Shown here piece by piece: positions 61,010 to 64,000 of a stretch of DNA of 64,000 bases. The translations under genes and the position numbers were made by a program. Below the pieces are notes generated by a model. The model was given only the letters and a program-made list of their open reading frames with translations. It was not told the DNA's origin and ran no database searches. This stretch comes from Streptomyces rubellomurinus (lineage in GTDB: Bacteria; Actinomycetota; Actinomycetes; Streptomycetales; Streptomycetaceae), in the NCBI RefSeq assembly GCF_000961885.1, contig NZ_JZKH01000001.1:62001-126000 (forward strand), given 5' to 3'. Each line of letters begins with the position of its first letter. Position 1 is the first letter of the stretch.

Positions 61010-62017
61010 ATGGGCGCAGCCGTGGAACTGGAAGTCGCCGGGCGCACCGTCCGGCTGTCGAACCCGGACAAGGTGTACTACCCCGAGCGCGGCTTCACCA
61101 AGCTGGACGTCGCGCAGTACTACCTGGCCGTCGCGGACGGGGTGCTGCGCGGGCTGCGCGAGCGGCCCACCACGCTGCAGCGCTTCCCGGACGGCGTGGA
61201 CGGCGAGTTCTTCTACCAGAAGCGCGCCCCCAAGGGCCTGCCGGACTGGCTGCCCACGGCCCGCATCGAGTTCCCCAGCGGCCGCTCCGCCGACGAGATC
61301 TGCCCCACCGAACCGGCCGCCGTGCTGTGGGCCGCCAACCTGGGCTGCCTCACCTTCCACCCCTGGCCCGTCCGCCGCGCCGACACCGGCCACGTCGACG
61401 AGCTGCGCATCGACCTCGACCCGCAGCCCGGCACCGACTTCCACGACGCCGTCCGCGCCGCCCACGAGTTGCGCGCCCTGCTGGAGGAGCACGGGCTGCG
61501 CGGCTGGCCCAAGTCCTCGGGCGGGCGCGGCCTGCACGTGTACGTGCCGCTCGAACCAGAGTGGACGTTCACCGACGGGCGGCACGCCGTCATCGCACTC
61601 GGCCGGGTGCTGGAGCAGCGGATGCCCGGCAAGGTCACCACCGCGTGGTGGAAGGAGGAACGCGGCGAGCGGATCTTCGTCGACTACAACCAGATGGCCC
61701 GCGACCGCACCATCGCCTCCGCCTACTCGCTGCGCGCCCGCCCGCGCGCCACCGCCTCCACCCCGCTGCGCTGGGACGAGCTCGACGACGCCTCCCCCGA
61801 GGACTTCGACCTGCGGACCGTCCCCGCCCGGTTCGCCGAACTCGGCGACCTGAACGCGGAGATGGAGCAGCATGCCTTCCGCCTGGACGGCCTGCTGGAG
61901 CTGTACGAGAAGCAGCTGCGCGACGAGGGCCTGGGCGAACTCCCGTACCCGCCCGACCATCCCAAGGCCGCGGGCGAGCCCACCCGGGTGCAGCCGAGCC
62001 GGGCGAGGAAGAAGTGA
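61010..62017 (+). CDS. LigD-type NHEJ polymerase (PolDom/primase-like)
   Basis: 335 residues from ATG 61010; TAGCGT lies 7 nt upstream, so the mRNA is probably leaderless. AEP-type polymerase core with the catalytic Asp pair in ELRIDLDPQPG (Asp135, Asp137) and SSGGRGLHVYVPL near 170-180. TVRLSNPDKVYYPERGFTKL and WWKEERGERIFVDYNQMARD are typical of LigD polymerase domains. It extends or primes ends with a preference for ribonucleotides. The C-terminus is a basic tail. Confidence 0.92.
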   Translation: MGAAVELEVAGRTVRLSNPDKVYYPERGFTKLDVAQYYLAVADGVLRGLRERPTTLQRFPDGVDGEFFYQKRAPKGLPDWLPTARIEFPSGRSADEICPTEPAAVLWAANLGCLTFHPWPVRRADTGHVDELRIDLDPQPGTDFHDAVRAAHELRALLEEHGLRGWPKSSGGRGLHVYVPLEPEWTFTDGRHAVIALGRVLEQRMPGKVTTAWWKEERGERIFVDYNQMARDRTIASAYSLRARPRATASTPLRWDELDDASPEDFDLRTVPARFAELGDLNAEMEQHAFRLDGLLELYEKQLRDEGLGELPYPPDHPKAAGEPTRVQPSRARKK

Positions 62018-62039
62018 AGTAGCCCGCTAGCCTGGGCAC

Positions 62040-62702
62040 ATGAGCATGGACGTGCGGGTGCGGGGGCTGGCGGAGATCCTGGCGGACGCGGCGGGCGGGG
62101 TGTTCCCGCCGCCGGACGGGTCGGTGACGGTGGTGCCGCAGCCCTCGCCGCGCGAGGCCGGGGTGCTGTCCTTCGCCGCGCACGCCGTGGTGTTCACCGC
62201 CGAGGACCCGGCCTGGGTGCGCGACACCGTCGCCGCCGCGCCGGGCGAACCGCTCTCGGCGCCGCTCAGCCCGTCGTTCCTGTCCGCCTTCGCCGCCCGC
62301 ACCGGCCGGGTCGTCGGCAACACCGACCTGGTGACGGCCGCCGGGCGCCTGCCGGGCGAGCCGCCGCTGCCGCTGGCCGAGGTCGAGGACCGCGAGCACC
62401 CCCGGGTGGTCCGCGCCCTCGACTTCCGCGAGGACGTCCGGGTGTTCACCACGGACGGCGGCGTGCTGGTCCTCGGCCGCGGCGTCGCCGGCCGCTGGGA
62501 GGCTGCCATCGAGGTCGACCCGCACACCCGCGGCCGCGGCCTGGGCCGCGCCCTCGCCACCGCCGCCCGCCACCTCCTCCCCGAGGGCGAGGTCGTCTGG
62601 GCCCAGCAGGCCCCCGGCAACGCCCCCAGCGTCCGCGCCTTCCAGGCCGCCGGCTACCGCCCGATCGGCGCGGAGGCACTGCTGGTCTCACCCCACCGCT
62701 GA
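62040..62702 (+). CDS. GNAT-family N-acetyltransferase
   Basis: 220 residues. The N-terminal half (1-140) is a degenerate extension; the GNAT core is C-terminal: WEAAIEVDPHTRGRGLGRAL for acetyl-CoA, then QAPGNAPSVRAFQAAGYRPI. TAGCCT is 6 nt before the ATG. The 3' end overlaps the convergent gene by 15 bp. Confidence 0.85.
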   Translation: MSMDVRVRGLAEILADAAGGVFPPPDGSVTVVPQPSPREAGVLSFAAHAVVFTAEDPAWVRDTVAAAPGEPLSAPLSPSFLSAFAARTGRVVGNTDLVTAAGRLPGEPPLPLAEVEDREHPRVVRALDFREDVRVFTTDGGVLVLGRGVAGRWEAAIEVDPHTRGRGLGRALATAARHLLPEGEVVWAQQAPGNAPSVRAFQAAGYRPIGAEALLVSPHR

Positions 62703-63194
62703 GCCACCCCCGCCGGGCGGCGGCCGCCACAGCACCCGAACCCGGTCGGCCTCGGCGTCGTACCCGAGGAACGGCGCCCGGGTGTCGCCCTCGACGTACA
62801 TCGGCACCGGTTTGCCGAGCCGCCGCCCGATCGCGGCCAGGAACCCGCAGAGCACGTCCAGCCGCTCCTGGCCCTGGAGTTCCCACAGGGAGACGTCGAA
62901 GTCGATCTGCTCGTCACCGAGGAACCGGAAGATCGCGCAGACGTCGGCGCTCGGCCGGACGCACAGGTTCGGGCACTCCGCGTCGGCCGGTCGCGCCAGC
63001 ACGGTCTCGGCCCTCGGGAGCGGCCGGACGGTGTCGCCCTCGGTGTACTCGTACGCCCAGCCCCGCTCCACGACGAGGTCGAGCACCGCCTGCCAGTCCG
63101 CCACCGTGGTGTCGGCGACGTAGACGTCGGGAAGGCAGCCCCCATCGGTCGGGTCGAACAGCCAGGCGACGTCGTCCCAGAGCAGATCGGTCAT
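62688..63194 (-). CDS. hypothetical protein
   Basis: 168 residues, acidic, soluble, Trp-rich N-terminus (LLWDDVAWLFDPTDGGCLPD). Alpha/beta composition (DVCAIFRFLGDEQIDFDVSL). Two Cys occur in AECPNLCVRPS, but no known motif. Overlaps the acetyltransferase 3' end in convergent orientation. Function not recognised. Confidence 0.6.
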   Translation of the reverse strand: MTDLLWDDVAWLFDPTDGGCLPDVYVADTTVADWQAVLDLVVERGWAYEYTEGDTVRPLPRAETVLARPADAECPNLCVRPSADVCAIFRFLGDEQIDFDVSLWELQGQERLDVLCGFLAAIGRRLGKPVPMYVEGDTRAPFLGYDAEADRVRVLWRPPPGGGGSAVG

Positions 63195-63234
63195 CCCGCC
63201 ATCCTGCCCGGAGCGCCCCCACCCCGACCAGCGG

Positions 63235-64000
63235 TTATCCGCGCCGCGCGCCCGCCGGGGCGAGGTCGGCGATGGTGCGGACGGCGTCGGCGATCTGGGC
63301 GTCCGTCAGGTCGCCGCGGGCCGTGAGGCGCAGGCGGGAGATGCCGTCCGGGACGGACGGGGGGCGGAAGCAGCCGACCGCGAGGCCGGCGGTGCGGCAG
63401 TCGGCGGCCCAGGCGACGGCGGCCTCGGGGCCGGGGGCGCGGACGGAGACGACGGCGGCGTCCGGCTCGCAGGCGTGCAGGCCGGCGGCGGTGAGGCGGG
63501 CCGCGAGGGTGCGGGCGACCTCGCGGGCGCGGTCGGCGCGCTGCGGTTCGGCGCGCAGCAGGCGCAGGGCGGCGAGGGCGGCGCCGGCGGCGGCCGGGGC
63601 GAGGCCGGTGTCGAAGATGAAGGTCCGCGCGGTCTCGGTGAGGTGGCGGATCACCCGGCGCGGGCCGAGGACGGCGCCGCCCTGCGAGCCGAGCGACTTG
63701 GAGAGGGTGACGGTGGCGACGGTGTCCGGCTGCCCGGCGAGCCCGGCGGCGGCGAGGGCGCCCCGCCCGCCGGGGCCGAGCACGCCCAGCCCGTGCGCGT
63801 CGTCGACGAGCAGCGCGGCGCCGTGCGCGCGGGCGGCATCGGCGAGGCCGGGCAGCGGGGCGGCGTCGCCGTCGACGGAGAAGACGGAGTCGGTGACGAC
63901 CAGGGCCCGGCGCTGCGCCCGTGCGGCCAGCGCCTCGGCGACGGCCGCCGGGTCGCTGTGCGGGGCGCGGTGGACGTCGGCGCGGGCGAGGCGGCAGCCG
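63235..64000 (-). CDS. bioF: 8-amino-7-oxononanoate synthase-like PLP enzyme (5' end beyond window)
   Basis: The C-terminal 255 or so residues are present; the start lies right of the window. Visible features of the alpha-oxoamine synthase family: VTDSVFSVDGD, LLVDDAHGLGVLGPGGRG, and PLP lysine in TLSKSLGSQGGA. In sequence it is closer to BioF than to Kbl (TFIFDTGLAPAAAGAAL). It would condense pimeloyl-CoA or -ACP with alanine in biotin synthesis, supporting the biotin-dependent carboxylase encoded elsewhere in the window. TAA stop at 63235. Confidence 0.85.
   Translation of the reverse strand, partial: GCRLARADVHRAPHSDPAAVAEALAARAQRRALVVTDSVFSVDGDAAPLPGLADAARAHGAALLVDDAHGLGVLGPGGRGALAAAGLAGQPDTVATVTLSKSLGSQGGAVLGPRRVIRHLTETARTFIFDTGLAPAAAGAALAALRLLRAEPQRADRAREVARTLAARLTAAGLHACEPDAAVVSVRAPGPEAAVAWAADCRTAGLAVGCFRPPSVPDGISRLRLTARGDLTDAQIADAVRTIADLAPAGARRG

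Overview
The window is a stretch of very G+C-rich actinomycete chromosome, about three quarters G+C by eye with codon third positions almost all G or C. The family-specific genes point to a streptomycete (Streptomyces or Kitasatospora). They include a SepF-like protein, a PAS-GAF-SpoIIE phosphatase, a class F sortase with a Ser/Pro-rich surface protein, a split polymerase/ligase NHEJ pair, many TetR/LysR/ROK regulators and a rare TTA leucine codon. About 62 protein genes are packed with short gaps. I see no tRNA, rRNA, CRISPR array, insertion sequence or prophage.

Layout. 0-2 kb: PadR regulator fragment coupled to an FAD monooxygenase. 2-4.2 kb: small unrelated genes, including an orphan ribosomal L7/L12 C-terminal-domain protein and an N-truncated acetyltransferase. 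4.2-7.3 kb: a translationally coupled copper operon (Met/His membrane peptide, CopA-type ATPase, PCuAC-like chaperone). 7.4-9.7 kb: NAD(P)-dependent dehydrogenase, LysR regulator and cupin. 9.9-17.4 kb: a minus-strand island with a tandem universal stress protein, a DosR/DevR-type response regulator, an FMN split-barrel protein, a methyltransferase, an ankyrin protein and a stand-alone cytochrome c oxidase subunit I. DosR-box-like sites lie upstream of several of these genes, so this is the best candidate for an unreported regulatory system here. 17.6-21.3 kb: streptogramin B lyase, winged-helix protein with a frameshift, glycerophosphodiesterase and molbindin-type regulator. 21.5-28.5 kb: ROK regulator/MFS pair, TVP38, DinB, SepF-like, and a TetR/drug exporter operon with a textbook operator. 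28.5-31 kb: SpoIIE-type phosphatase. 31-41.6 kb: an acyl-CoA catabolic set (TetR, 4-coumarate:CoA-ligase-like enzyme, acyl-CoA dehydrogenase, biotin-dependent carboxylase alpha and beta, AtuA-like protein), split by a plus-strand surface-protein/sortase pair. 41.8-50.3 kb: small enzymes, a UvrA2-like ATPase, a secreted nuclease and a Gfo/Idh oxidoreductase. 50.8-55.4 kb: Tat-exported hydrolase, TetR with a paired operator, a 66-residue protein, an MFS exporter and a LysR regulator. 55.7-58 kb: tdh-kbl threonine catabolism. 58.4-64 kb: beta-lactamase-fold lipoprotein, a divergent DNA ligase and LigD-type polymerase, an acetyltransferase, a hypothetical protein and a bioF-like gene cut by the window edge.

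Two genes (methyltransferase about 13 kb, winged-helix protein about 18.6 kb) carry single-base frameshifts at G/C homopolymers. These could be assembly errors or real mutations. Starts follow two styles: Shine-Dalgarno starts in operons, and apparently leaderless starts with a TANNNT hexamer 6-7 nt before the codon.
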